A stretch of DNA of 15,068 nt from CALCCV01 sp964388665. Lineage in GTDB: Bacteria > Bdellovibrionota > Bdellovibrionia > Bdellovibrionales > Bdellovibrionaceae. The stretch lies in contig CAYMBJ010000085.1 in assembly GCA_964388665.1 (NCBI GenBank), forward strand, positions 1-15,068, written 5' to 3'. How positions within the stretch are numbered: the stretch's first letter is position 1; each line of letters begins with the position of its first letter. Made by a program: the position numbers and the translations under genes. Below the pieces are notes generated by a model. The model searched no databases. It saw nothing but the letters and a program-made list of their open reading frames with translations, and was not told where the DNA came from. This document shows, piece after piece, positions 5,966 to 14,355 of this stretch.

Positions 5966-8900
5966 GTGGCTAATCCGAAGGTATTTGAATTCGCAAAAGA
6001 AGTGGGAATGACTCCTTTGGCGCTCATGGATAAAATTCGTGAGTGGAAGATTCCTGTTAAAAGCCATATGTCAGAGCTAGGCCCTGATGTATTGGAGAAG
6101 ATTCGCGACAAACTCAGCGAAGCAAAACCCAAAAAAGTGACCAAAGCCAAGCGCACGGTTCGCAAGGCCAAGCCCAAGGCGGCTCCGCCGGTTAAGCCTG
6201 AGACTGCCGCTAAGAAAAAGGCAGATGCTGGTCCAAAAGCATCAGTGATTCGTCGCAAAGCAAAAGACATTGAAGCCGAAGCCGCGGCACTCAAGGCGCA
6301 GGCTGAGGAAGAAGCTGCAGAGGCAGTTGCAGAAGAAGAGATGAATAGTGCTCCAGAAGAGGCTGCCGTTGAAGCGGAAGTGGCGCCGGAGCAGGAATCT
6401 CAAGTTGCAGCAGAGGCTGATGTTGCTCCTGCAACTACGAAGAAAAGATCTAAAAAAGCGGAAGTTTCGTTAGCTGATGAGGCCGAGGTGCTTGCAGAGG
6501 CAAGTGCTTCGCCAGAGGCTACTGATGCTGAAGGAACTGCGGCGACTCAAGTTCGAGCAAAAGGAAAGTCTACAACTAAAGAGGCTACCGAGAAAACTGC
6601 AGAGACCGATGTTGTTGGCGCTGAAGCTAAGGCTGCCGAGGCTGCGGTGCCTGCAGCAAAAGATGCATCTAAAGATACAGAGGCGAAGCCTGCGGATCGC
6701 AATTCACGTGAAACATCAGAGAGCAGCTCTCGTCCGGCAGTTGCTAAAAAAAGGGAAGTTGTCGTGGGAGCAAGTGGAGTTGCGTCCTCTCCAGGGTTGG
6801 CGCAGCGGAAAAACATTATTGGCCGCATGGATCTTTCGAGGGTATCAAATCCGCAACAGAATCAAGGATATCAGCAGCGCAATCAATATGGCGGTGGATC
6901 AGGTCCTCGACCTGGACCAGGTCAGCAGGGCGGCGCTGCCGGACCAGGTCAGCAGGGGCGACCTGCTGGATTTGGCGGCGGACCTTCACGAACTGGAAAT
7001 CGAAATTTGCGGGCGGGTTTTGTGGCGCCGTCCACATACCCTGATGTCAATGTTCCTATAGATGACAGTCGAAGAAAAGAAGTGGATAGAAAATCCAAAA
7101 AGCTCACCGGCGGTGGACCCGCTGGGTTTGGTGTCACACCTGCTAAAGAAAAAGAGGGTGAAGTTGAGCAGTTCAATGCGGTCGAATTTAGAAAACGTGA
7201 AATGGTTTTCCAACCGCGGAAGAAGAAGGGTGTATTGAATCGAGTTGCAATGCGCACACAAATTACCACGCCTAAAGCCAGCAAGCGCACCTTAAAAGTA
7301 GATGGCACTATGAAGGTCTCTGACATTGCCCAAGAGCTCGGTATCAAGGCCGGTCAACTGGTTGGGCACTTGATGAAAAATGGTGTGATGGCCAATATGA
7401 ATACGGATTTGGATTTTGATACGATTGCACTGATGACCTCGGAGTTTGGTTGGGAAGCTGTCAATGTGGCCAAATCAGCCGAAGAGTTGGTAGAAGAAAC
7501 TGCCTTTGGTGATTTGGATGCAGAGATGGTGGATCGACCTCCTGTGGTTGCAGTTATGGGTCACGTCGATCATGGCAAGACCTCACTCCTGGATGCCATT
7601 CGTAGGACCAAAGTGGCTGCGGGCGAGGCAGGTGGAATCACGCAACACATTGGCGCCTACTCGGTTGCACTTGAAGATGGTTATGAGATCACATTCCTTG
7701 ATACTCCTGGCCACGAAGCCTTCACGGCGATGCGCGCACGCGGTGCCAATGTCACGGATGTCGCAATTATTGTTGTGGCAGCAGATGACGGCATGATGCC
7801 GCAAACAATAGAGGCCATCAACCATGCTAAGGCGGCCAAGGTTCCGATCATTGTTGCCGTAAATAAGATTGATAAGCCGGGTGCCAATGTAGAAAGAATT
7901 AAGCAGCAGCTCACAGAGCTCGAGATCGTTCCAGAAGAGTGGGGCGGCAGTCAGATCTTTTGCGAAGTCTCGGCGCTCAAGCGAACGGGAATTCAAAAGT
8001 TGCTTGAGAGCATTAAGCTGGTTGCAGAAATGCTAGAGCTCAAAGCCAACCCCAAGCGCTCTGGCTCGGGTGTTATCATTGAATCAAAAATTGAAAAGGG
8101 CAAAGGGCCAGTGGCCACTCTGCTTGTAAAAGACGGCACCGTAAAGGTCGGCAATTACATTGTTGCTGGCGGTGTAAAGGGTCGAGTGCGATCGCTTATG
8201 AATGAAAATGGCGAGCGCATCGAAAGCATGGGACCTGGATATCCTGTAGAGGTCCAAGGTTTGGATTCGACGCCTGGAGCAGGTGACAAGTTTGATGTGG
8301 TTCGTGATGAAGCGACGGCAACAGAAGTGTCTTCGATGCGGCGAGAAAGATCTCAGCAAGAGCAACAGTCCAAAGAGACCAAGCTCTCGATGGAAGATAT
8401 CTTTGCAAAAGTCAATCGCGGTGACGTGAAGGACTTTGGAATTATCTTGAAGGCTGATGTGGCTGGCTCACTTGAGGCGATTGCGGGCATGATTCAAAAA
8501 TTGCCATCTAAAGAGGTTGATACCAAGATCATTCACTCAGCGGTGGGTGGGATTTCAGAAACCGATGTGCTGTTGGCTCATACCACGAAGGGGATTGTCA
8601 TTGGTTTCAATGTTCGTCCTGACGGAGTGGCTCAGCAGAAGGCCAAACAATTGGGCGTGGACGTACGAACCTATTCCATAGTTTATGAATTGATGGATGA
8701 TCTGAAGAAGGCGATGACGGGTCTATTGACTCCAGATGTTGTTGAGACAGTCATGGGTCGAGCCGAAGTTCGTAACACCTTCTCCGTGCCAAAAGTGGGC
8801 ACGATTGCAGGTTGCATGATCGCCGACGGCAAGATTCAAAGATCCAACAATGTTCGTTTGGTTCGTGATGGCAAGATCATTTACGACGGCAAGATTTCGA

Positions 8901-9061
8901 GTCTGAAGCGATTTAAAGATGACGCACGTGAAGTCGCAGCTGGTTTCGAGTGCGGTATTGGCATCGAAAACTTCAATGACGTTAAAGTGGGCGATGTGAT
9001 CGAAGCCTACGTAAAAGAAGAAAAGGCTCGGGTACTGAGCGAAGCGCCGGCGGAAGCATGA
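5966..9061 (+). CDS. infB: translation initiation factor IF-2
   Basis: IF-2 is the GTPase that brings initiator fMet-tRNA to the 30S subunit and promotes subunit joining. I chose GTG 5966 (ANPKVFEFAKEVGM...) because AGGAG (5956-5960) lies 5 nt upstream; TTG 5951 would overlap that site. The 1031-residue protein has an N-terminal IF2_N domain (1-50), a very long Ala/Glu/Lys-rich linker (about 52-250), a Gly/Gln/Arg/Pro segment (about 290-350), a second IF2_N domain (RTLKVDGTMKVSDIAQELGI onward) and the G domain. G motifs are GHVDHGKTS (532-540), GGITQHIGAY, DTPGHEAF, NKID (633-636) and SAL. Domains II, III and the fMet-tRNA-binding C domain (ending in ECGIGIENFNDVKVGDVIEAY) complete it. It is longer than the roughly 890 residues of the E. 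coli protein because of the linker. Its stop overlaps the rbfA start (ATGA). Confidence 0.97.
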   Translation: MANPKVFEFAKEVGMTPLALMDKIREWKIPVKSHMSELGPDVLEKIRDKLSEAKPKKVTKAKRTVRKAKPKAAPPVKPETAAKKKADAGPKASVIRRKAKDIEAEAAALKAQAEEEAAEAVAEEEMNSAPEEAAVEAEVAPEQESQVAAEADVAPATTKKRSKKAEVSLADEAEVLAEASASPEATDAEGTAATQVRAKGKSTTKEATEKTAETDVVGAEAKAAEAAVPAAKDASKDTEAKPADRNSRETSESSSRPAVAKKREVVVGASGVASSPGLAQRKNIIGRMDLSRVSNPQQNQGYQQRNQYGGGSGPRPGPGQQGGAAGPGQQGRPAGFGGGPSRTGNRNLRAGFVAPSTYPDVNVPIDDSRRKEVDRKSKKLTGGGPAGFGVTPAKEKEGEVEQFNAVEFRKREMVFQPRKKKGVLNRVAMRTQITTPKASKRTLKVDGTMKVSDIAQELGIKAGQLVGHLMKNGVMANMNTDLDFDTIALMTSEFGWEAVNVAKSAEELVEETAFGDLDAEMVDRPPVVAVMGHVDHGKTSLLDAIRRTKVAAGEAGGITQHIGAYSVALEDGYEITFLDTPGHEAFTAMRARGANVTDVAIIVVAADDGMMPQTIEAINHAKAAKVPIIVAVNKIDKPGANVERIKQQLTELEIVPEEWGGSQIFCEVSALKRTGIQKLLESIKLVAEMLELKANPKRSGSGVIIESKIEKGKGPVATLLVKDGTVKVGNYIVAGGVKGRVRSLMNENGERIESMGPGYPVEVQGLDSTPGAGDKFDVVRDEATATEVSSMRRERSQQEQQSKETKLSMEDIFAKVNRGDVKDFGIILKADVAGSLEAIAGMIQKLPSKEVDTKIIHSAVGGISETDVLLAHTTKGIVIGFNVRPDGVAQQKAKQLGVDVRTYSIVYELMDDLKKAMTGLLTPDVVETVMGRAEVRNTFSVPKVGTIAGCMIADGKIQRSNNVRLVRDGKIIYDGKISSLKRFKDDAREVAAGFECGIGIENFNDVKVGDVIEAYVKEEKARVLSEAPAEA
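6914..6957 (+). repeat. 17-bp direct repeat in the IF-2 linker
   Basis: GGACCAGGTCAGCAGGG occurs at 6914-6930 and again at 6941-6957, a 27-bp period in frame, encoding two GPGQQG motifs within the Gly/Gln/Arg/Pro-rich linker. This looks like a recent internal duplication. Confidence 0.8.
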
Positions 9062-9456
9062 GTTCAGCCAATCGCCGTGTTTTGAGAATGGAGCGCGAAG
9101 TTCAGGAGTGTTTGTCACGACTGTTGATTCGCGATTACCAAAATGCATTGCCGGGCTTTTTGAGCCTGGGTCGCGTAAAGATGTCAGGCGATCTTCGCAC
9201 TGCTAAGATTTATGTTTCCGCATTTGGCGAGAATGCGTCCAACTCTGCATGGGTGGAGTATTTGACCAAAAGAGCCTATCAGATCCAAACCGATGTGGCT
9301 CACGAGTTGCGCCTGCGTTTTTGTCCAAAGATGAGTTTTTTTGAGGATGACGCCACCCTTAAGGTGATTGCATTAGAAAAGACAATCAGTGCTGTCACTA
9401 AGAACGAATCTAAAAACAGCTTAAAGAAGAGCTTTGCGGGAGAACTTTCCCATTGA
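9058..9456 (+). CDS. rbfA: ribosome-binding factor A
   Basis: RbfA is a small KH-fold protein that binds the immature 30S subunit and helps process the 16S rRNA 5' end. The 132-residue product has the family pattern: an opening basic helix with RRVLRMEREVQECLSRLL, the strand-turn region LPGFLSLGRVKMSGDLRTAKIYVSAFG (the conserved V..S.DL..A.VYVS-like stretch), and the helix VAHELRLRFCPKMSFFEDD corresponding to R..L...L.....P.L.F..D. The start ATG 9058 overlaps the infB stop in ATGA, implying translational coupling. The last 25 residues (SAVTKNESKNSLKKSFAG and on) are a lysine- and serine-rich tail. Position between infB and truB is the standard one. Confidence 0.94.
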   Translation: MSSANRRVLRMEREVQECLSRLLIRDYQNALPGFLSLGRVKMSGDLRTAKIYVSAFGENASNSAWVEYLTKRAYQIQTDVAHELRLRFCPKMSFFEDDATLKVIALEKTISAVTKNESKNSLKKSFAGELSH

Positions 9457-10394
9457 ATCAGGCGTCCTTGAAAAGCGGAATTCTTCTAGTAGACAAAGAC
9501 CCAGGATGCACGAGTCATGATGTGGTGGCGCGCGTGCGCCGCATTCTCGGCACTCGTGATGTGGGCCATGCGGGAACCCTCGATCCATTGGCGTCAGGGC
9601 TGTTGATCCTTTTGATCGGTCAGGGAACCAAGCTCAGTGACTATCTGATGGATGGCCAGAAGGTCTATGAGGCTGGTTATGACTTGGGGAAAACCACAGA
9701 CACTCTTGATGTCACGGGAGAGTTTTTAACTGAGTGCAGTGTCGATGCCATCACGGCATCCGAAACGAAAAAGCAGATCCTGGCCCTTCAGGGCGATTTG
9801 GAATTTGAGATTCCCATGTATTCTGCAAAAAAGATGGCCGGTAAAAAACTCTATGAAATGGCCAGAGCTGGCGAAACGCCAGAGGTGCGCCCCAAGAAGG
9901 TGATGTCCTTTAAAGTTCAGGATTTTGAAATCACCTCACAGGCCACCGGCAAAGCCCGCATTGAGTGCAGCAAAGGCAGCTTTGTTCGCACTTGGGTGGA
10001 CGAATTGGGCAAAGCTTTGGGAGTGGGTGCGTATATGACCAGTTTGCGCCGCACTCAGAGCGGTGGCTTCCATGTGGATCAAGCGGTGACTTTGGCACAA
10101 TTGGAGGCTTTGGGCGCGGACAGTTGGCAGCAGGTGGTGCCGCTGCATCGGTCCCTGCCGCAGTTTCGCTCACTCAAGGTCAATTATGTGGAGGCAGGCT
10201 TTGTGCTCTCGGGACGAATCAGCTACGACCTTAAGCAGAGGCTCTTGCCGATGATGGATCCTGTCAGCAGCCCTGTGTTGCAGATCTGCGAATTTGACTC
10301 ACAGAATCTTTTGGCCTTGGTGGGTTTTTCAAAAGACAAGGGTGTGTTTTTAAGGAGAGTTTTTCCTCGAGAAGACTCTTGCTCCTTGACCTGA
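9453..10394 (+). CDS. truB: tRNA pseudouridine(55) synthase TruB
   Basis: TruB converts U55 in the T loop of most tRNAs to pseudouridine and also helps tRNA folding. The 313-residue length matches the E. coli enzyme (314). The catalytic loop is VGHAGTLDPLASGLL, with the nucleophile Asp at residue 44. Other family blocks are KVYEAGYDLGKTTDTLDVTGE, the PMYSAKKMAGKKLYEMARAG motif and the GSFVRTWVDELG stretch that follows, ending in a short C-terminal region. The start is TTG 9453, whose last two bases open the rbfA stop (TTGA overlap); CGGGAG (9437-9442) lies 10 nt upstream. No later start codon precedes the conserved SGILLVDKDPG. Like rbfA it should be translationally coupled to the gene before it. 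Confidence 0.96.
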   Translation: MNQASLKSGILLVDKDPGCTSHDVVARVRRILGTRDVGHAGTLDPLASGLLILLIGQGTKLSDYLMDGQKVYEAGYDLGKTTDTLDVTGEFLTECSVDAITASETKKQILALQGDLEFEIPMYSAKKMAGKKLYEMARAGETPEVRPKKVMSFKVQDFEITSQATGKARIECSKGSFVRTWVDELGKALGVGAYMTSLRRTQSGGFHVDQAVTLAQLEALGADSWQQVVPLHRSLPQFRSLKVNYVEAGFVLSGRISYDLKQRLLPMMDPVSSPVLQICEFDSQNLLALVGFSKDKGVFLRRVFPREDSCSLT

Positions 10395-10497
10395 GTGCCT
10401 TCTGCTAGTTACAAGATTGAGGTCACATCTCTCTGCAGCGAGCTCGCCATGACGCTATCACGAGGGGGTGAATTCTTAAATCCTATTAGGAGGAAAT
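10386..10497 (+). promoter_or_regulatory. rpsO leader with candidate promoter and SD-masking hairpin
   Basis: TTGACC (10386-10391) and TACAAG (10410-10415), 18 nt apart, form a weak promoter candidate overlapping the truB stop. Downstream are a perfect 10-bp palindrome GCGAGCTCGC (10438-10447) and the hairpin TCCT-ATT-AGGA (10481-10491), which pairs part of the Shine-Dalgarno AGGAGG (10488-10493). S15 is known to repress its own mRNA in several bacteria through leader structures. This leader may do so here, but no characterised S15-binding motif was identified. Confidence 0.4.
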
Positions 10498-10767
10498 ATG
10501 GCGATCAATAAAGAAAAAAAAGCAGAAGTTCTCAAAAAATTTCGTCGATCAGATTTAGATACAGGTTCATCAGAGGTACAGATTGCACTGCTGACTGAGC
10601 ACATCGTTCAACTCACCAGTCACTTTATGACTCATAAAAAAGACCATCATGGACGTCGTGGACTTTTGCGCATGGTGAATCGTCGCCGCCGCCTTTTGGA
10701 TTACCTTCACGAAACCAATGCTCAATCTTATGAAAAGGTGATTAAAGAATTAGACATTAGAAAATAA
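10498..10767 (+). CDS. rpsO: 30S ribosomal protein S15
   Basis: S15 is a primary 16S rRNA-binding protein that nucleates the platform of the 30S subunit and contacts 23S rRNA. The 89-residue product is the usual length. Family landmarks are the opening KKAEVLKKFRRSDLDTGSSEVQIALLTEHI, the conserved LTSHFMTHKKDHHGRRGL rRNA-contact region, then MVNRRRRLLDYL and the ending YEKVIKELDIRK. The Shine-Dalgarno AGGAGG (10488-10493) is perfect and 4 nt before the ATG, stronger than that of its neighbours, as expected for a highly expressed protein. It lies 103 nt after truB and 115 nt before pnp, the usual rpsO-pnp pairing. Confidence 0.98.
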   Translation: MAINKEKKAEVLKKFRRSDLDTGSSEVQIALLTEHIVQLTSHFMTHKKDHHGRRGLLRMVNRRRRLLDYLHETNAQSYEKVIKELDIRK

Positions 10768-10808
10768 TGCTAAGACCTTTTTCTGTTTCAGTTTATCCTA
10801 TTACACAT

Positions 10809-10847
10809 TCCGATTCGGAAAAGACGGACGCTGAGTTGGCGCCGTCT
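10809..10847 (+). promoter_or_regulatory. structured pnp leader hairpins
   Basis: Two inverted repeats lie between rpsO and pnp: TCCG-ATT-CGGA (10809-10819) and a larger stem AGACGG (10822-10827), bulged A, CGC, loop TGAGTTG, GCG, CCGTCT (to 10847). In E. coli an RNase III-cleaved leader hairpin controls pnp through PNPase itself. The larger stem is in the matching place, though only 9 bp long. It lacks a proper T tract, so it is not a good terminator. Confidence 0.5.
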
Positions 10848-10882
10848 CTTCAATTTTGCCAACCAGCCAGGGAGATACTTTT

Positions 10883-12988
10883 ATGAAGACTACGGTCACG
10901 ACATCAATAGGTGGGAATCAGATTTCAATTGAAACGGGTCGAATGGCAAAGCAAGCGGATGGATCCGTACTTGTTTCTTGCGGCAACAACATGGTGCTGG
11001 TGACAGCGGTTTCAAAAAAGGAAGAGTCCACTTTGGATTTCTTTCCGCTCACTGTTGAATACATTGAAAAGTTTTATGCCACCGGAAAAATTCCCGGTGG
11101 ATACTTCAAAAGAGAAGGCAAGCCCACCACAGATGCTGTTTTGAATGCCCGTCTTATTGATCGGCCGATTCGACCAAGTTTTCCGGAAGGCTATCGCTAT
11201 GAGACCCAGGTGGTGGCCAGCATTTTGAGTGCGGATGGCTCCTTCCCCATTGAAATTTTGGCATCTTTAGGTGCCAGCGCAGCTCTGCACATCTCTGACA
11301 TCCCATTTATGGGACCCACTGCAGCCCTGCAGGTGGCGCGTGTTGGTGGTCAGTTGGTGGCAAACCCCACTCCACAGCAATTGGAAAAGTCGGATCTGGA
11401 TATCATTGTGGCCGGCACTCGCAACGGACTGTTGATGGTGGAGGGCGAAGCGAAGTTCGTCTCCGAAGCCGATGTTTTGGCAGCACTGAAGTTTGGTCAT
11501 CAGAGTTTGCAACCGCTTTTGGATGCGCAAGATGAGCTTCGTGAGAAGTCCGGATCTAAGCCCAAGCGAGCATTCAATCCGCCGCAGATTGATGCGACTT
11601 ATCGCAAAGAGACAGAAGCTTTGGTGGGTCCTTTGATTCGTGAAGCCCTCTCTACGGTAGTTAAGCAAGAGCGCTACAGTCTTTATGACAAGGCCAAGAC
11701 CTTGGCGATGGAGACCTTGGCAGCAAAAGTCACAGACAAGGATCTTCTTGCTGTCAGAAAAAAAGAGACTGCAGCCATTTTGGAAGATCTCAAATACACA
11801 ATCTCTCGGGAAAAGATTTTAGATACTGGCGTGCGCATTGATGGTCGTGATGTCAAGACGGTTCGTCCGATCACCTGCGAAGTGGGGATTTTACCAAGAG
11901 CACATGGCTCTGGGCTTTTCACTCGCGGGGAGACTCAGTGCTTGGGCACAGTGACCTTGGGTACTGGCGATGATGAGCAGATGGTGGACGCCCTGCTTGG
12001 AACCGTAAAGCGACGATTCATGCTTCATTACAACTTCCCGCCATTTTCAGTGGGAGAGGTGGGTCGCTTCGGTGGTCAAGGTCGAAGGGAGATCGGCCAC
12101 GGAACTTTGGCAGAGCGTGCAGTTAAGCCCATCATTCCTAATCACGAGGACTTTCCCTACACGATTCGTATTGTGAGTGATGTTCTTGAGTCCAATGGTT
12201 CGAGCTCCATGGGCACGGTTTGTGCGGCGACGATGTCGCTTTTGGATGCTGGTGTTAGAATCAAAGGCAATGTTGCGGGTATTGCGATGGGCCTGATCAA
12301 AGAGGGCGATAAGGTCGCCATTTTGACAGATATTTTGGGTGATGAAGATCACCTTGGTGATATGGACTTTAAAGTTGCGGGTACCACAGCTGGTATTACG
12401 GCATTGCAAATGGATATCAAAATTGATTCAGTGAGTTTTCAAGTGATGGAGACAGCCCTGAATCAGGCCAGAGACGGTCGACTGCACATCTTGGGCGAGA
12501 TGGAAAAGGTTGTCAGTGTGCCGCGCGGTCAGATTTCTGAGTTTGCGCCACGAATTGAAACTATCAAAATCAAACCAGAGAAAATTCGTGAAGTCATTGG
12601 TTCTGGCGGTAAGGTCATCCGTGGAATCACAGAAGCCACTGGTGTTAAAATTGAAATTGAAGATGATGGCACTATCCACGTGGCCTCTGCAGATCCAGAA
12701 GCAACGAAAAAGGCCATTGCCATGATCAACGACATCTGTGCCGAAGCCGAAATTGGCAAAGCCTACAAGGGTCGTGTGGTGAAGATTGCCGACTTTGGCG
12801 CCTTTGTTGAGATTTTGCCGAACACGCAAGGTCTGTTGCACATCTCTGAGATTGCCCATGACCGCGTTCGTCAGGTGTCTGACGTGCTCAAAGAGGGCGA
12901 GACCATTGACGTCAAGGTTCTCGAGATTGATCGCGCTGGTCGAATCAAGTTGTCGCGCAAGGCACTTCTGAGTGCCGAAACACATTAG
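10883..12988 (+). CDS. pnp: polynucleotide phosphorylase
   Basis: PNPase degrades RNA 3' to 5' using phosphate, forming a trimeric ring, and takes part in mRNA turnover. The start is ATG 10883, 8 nt after AGGGAG (10869-10874); an upstream in-frame TTG (10856) lacks such a site. The 701-residue length is typical. Domains: first RNase PH domain (about 1-220, with TVEYIEKFYATGKIPGGYFKREG and RLIDRPIRPSFPEGYRYE), an all-helical linker, second RNase PH domain (about 310-545) with RRFMLHYNFPPFSVGE, SNGSSSMGTVC and the catalytic cluster DILGDEDHLGDMDFKVAGT (aspartates 487 and 493), then KH (IREVIGSGGKVIRGITEATG) and S1 (YKGRVVKIADFGAFVEILPN). It is complete, with no missing catalytic residue seen. 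Confidence 0.98.
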   Translation: MKTTVTTSIGGNQISIETGRMAKQADGSVLVSCGNNMVLVTAVSKKEESTLDFFPLTVEYIEKFYATGKIPGGYFKREGKPTTDAVLNARLIDRPIRPSFPEGYRYETQVVASILSADGSFPIEILASLGASAALHISDIPFMGPTAALQVARVGGQLVANPTPQQLEKSDLDIIVAGTRNGLLMVEGEAKFVSEADVLAALKFGHQSLQPLLDAQDELREKSGSKPKRAFNPPQIDATYRKETEALVGPLIREALSTVVKQERYSLYDKAKTLAMETLAAKVTDKDLLAVRKKETAAILEDLKYTISREKILDTGVRIDGRDVKTVRPITCEVGILPRAHGSGLFTRGETQCLGTVTLGTGDDEQMVDALLGTVKRRFMLHYNFPPFSVGEVGRFGGQGRREIGHGTLAERAVKPIIPNHEDFPYTIRIVSDVLESNGSSSMGTVCAATMSLLDAGVRIKGNVAGIAMGLIKEGDKVAILTDILGDEDHLGDMDFKVAGTTAGITALQMDIKIDSVSFQVMETALNQARDGRLHILGEMEKVVSVPRGQISEFAPRIETIKIKPEKIREVIGSGGKVIRGITEATGVKIEIEDDGTIHVASADPEATKKAIAMINDICAEAEIGKAYKGRVVKIADFGAFVEILPNTQGLLHISEIAHDRVRQVSDVLKEGETIDVKVLEIDRAGRIKLSRKALLSAETH

Positions 12989-13006
12989 GCTGGGCGCAAG
13001 AGTTTA

Positions 13007-14320
13007 ATGCAAATGATGACGCCGGTTTTTAATCGCACGGTTTTGGAGAGTGGCGTCCGCATTGTTTCTGAAAAGCATCAGCACCCATCGGCCTTTTCGG
13101 TGGGGTTTTGGTTTGAAAAGGGGACTCGTCATGAGCCCCTGGCTTTGAATGGCGTTTGTCATTTTTTAGAGCACCTCACCTTCAAGGGCACGGCCCTTCG
13201 GGATTATTATAAAATAGCCTATGACATTGAATCTGTGGGTGGCGAGCTCAATGCTTTCACTTCTAAGGAGCACACCTGCTTTCATGCGCTTGTGCTGCAT
13301 GAAGATTGGAAGGTCGCACTGGATGTTCTCTCGGACATTTCTTTTCAGATGGTCGCAAAGCAAAGTGATTTCGACTTAGAAAAGAAAATCGTTTTGCAAG
13401 AGATTGATCTGACCGATGAGCAGTACGAAGAGCAAATATATGATCTGTTCTTTTTAAATTCGCTCGGGAATTCGCCACTGGGCTGGCCCATATTGGGCAC
13501 CAAAGAGTCTGTGAGCAATTTGCAATTGTCCGATGTGATTGAGTTCTATCATGAAAATTATCATCCGCGAAATCTGGTGGTCAGCGTGGCCGGCAATTGC
13601 AACCACGATGAGGTGGTGGCGGAAGTCGTGCGCTTGCTGGACTCTCGAGTTTCGAGTGCGCGCGCATCGCAAAAGGCGCAGACGGCATTGACCTCAGCAG
13701 AGACGCTGCGGTGGACACCAAAGAAAATTTTTAAAGACTCGCGAGCTGAACAGCATCACCTTTTGATGGGAGTTCCTGCGCCCTCTTTTCAGGATCCCAT
13801 GCGCTTTGATGCGGTGGTACTGAACTCTTTGATTGGTGGCGGAATGACCTCGCTGCTTTTTCAGGAGATTCGCGAAAAGTCAGGATTGAGCTATTCCATT
13901 TCGAGCCAGTTGTCGTCATTTGTGGATTTTGGTTGCCTCACCATTTACGCGGGCACTCAAGAGGAGAGCGTGAAACAATGTCTTGATCTGATTTTAAAAG
14001 TCATTAATGATTTAAAGGCGACGGGTGTTACGGCGGAGCAGCTTCAGCTGTACAAGCAACAGATTGTGGGCAGTTTGAGCCTGGGTGCGGAAGATGTTGA
14101 AAATCGCATGCAGTCTCTTGCCATCAACGAAATGATATTTAAAGAGTACCGACCGGTTTCGGCGGTGATTGACGAAGTCAAAGCTGTGAGCCTGATGGGG
14201 ATCAATGCTTTGCTCGCCAGTTCGTTTGCTGAAGACAAATGGAGCTATGTTTTGCTCGGTGAAAGCTTGCCTGCCAATGTGAGTGGTTTTGAAGTGGTTG
14301 CGGACGAAGCGACGGATTGA
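13007..14320 (+). CDS. M16 family zinc metalloprotease (processing peptidase-like)
   Basis: The 437-residue protein belongs to the M16 peptidases, relatives of mitochondrial processing peptidase and of Bacillus YmxG/MlpA. The inverted zinc motif HxxEH is HFLEH at 52-56, and the third zinc ligand is E132 in LQEIDLTDEQ, 76 residues after H56, as expected. The C-terminal half (GVPAPSFQDPMRFDAVVLNSLIGGGMTSLLFQEIREKSGLSYSISS) is the catalytically inactive M16 domain with the conserved GGGM(T)SRLF-like and REK.GL.Y motifs. No signal peptide is seen, so it is probably cytoplasmic; its substrate is unknown. Three in-frame ATGs (13007, 13013, 13016) are possible starts; AAGAG at 12998-13002 best suits 13013. 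It lies 18 nt after pnp, a neighbourhood common in Deltaproteobacteria-like genomes. Confidence 0.93.
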   Translation: MQMMTPVFNRTVLESGVRIVSEKHQHPSAFSVGFWFEKGTRHEPLALNGVCHFLEHLTFKGTALRDYYKIAYDIESVGGELNAFTSKEHTCFHALVLHEDWKVALDVLSDISFQMVAKQSDFDLEKKIVLQEIDLTDEQYEEQIYDLFFLNSLGNSPLGWPILGTKESVSNLQLSDVIEFYHENYHPRNLVVSVAGNCNHDEVVAEVVRLLDSRVSSARASQKAQTALTSAETLRWTPKKIFKDSRAEQHHLLMGVPAPSFQDPMRFDAVVLNSLIGGGMTSLLFQEIREKSGLSYSISSQLSSFVDFGCLTIYAGTQEESVKQCLDLILKVINDLKATGVTAEQLQLYKQQIVGSLSLGAEDVENRMQSLAINEMIFKEYRPVSAVIDEVKAVSLMGINALLASSFAEDKWSYVLLGESLPANVSGFEVVADEATD

Positions 14321-14355
14321 GCGCAAGAATATTTTAAATACGGGGAGAGTGTATT

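Noticed and set aside
6477..7061. 194-residue plus-strand ORF in infB
   Set aside because: It is an alternate frame of the repetitive IF-2 linker, rich in Leu and Arg by composition.
10856..10882. TTG 10856 as the pnp start
   Set aside because: No ribosome-binding site; ATG 10883 has AGGGAG 8 nt upstream and matches the family N-terminus.
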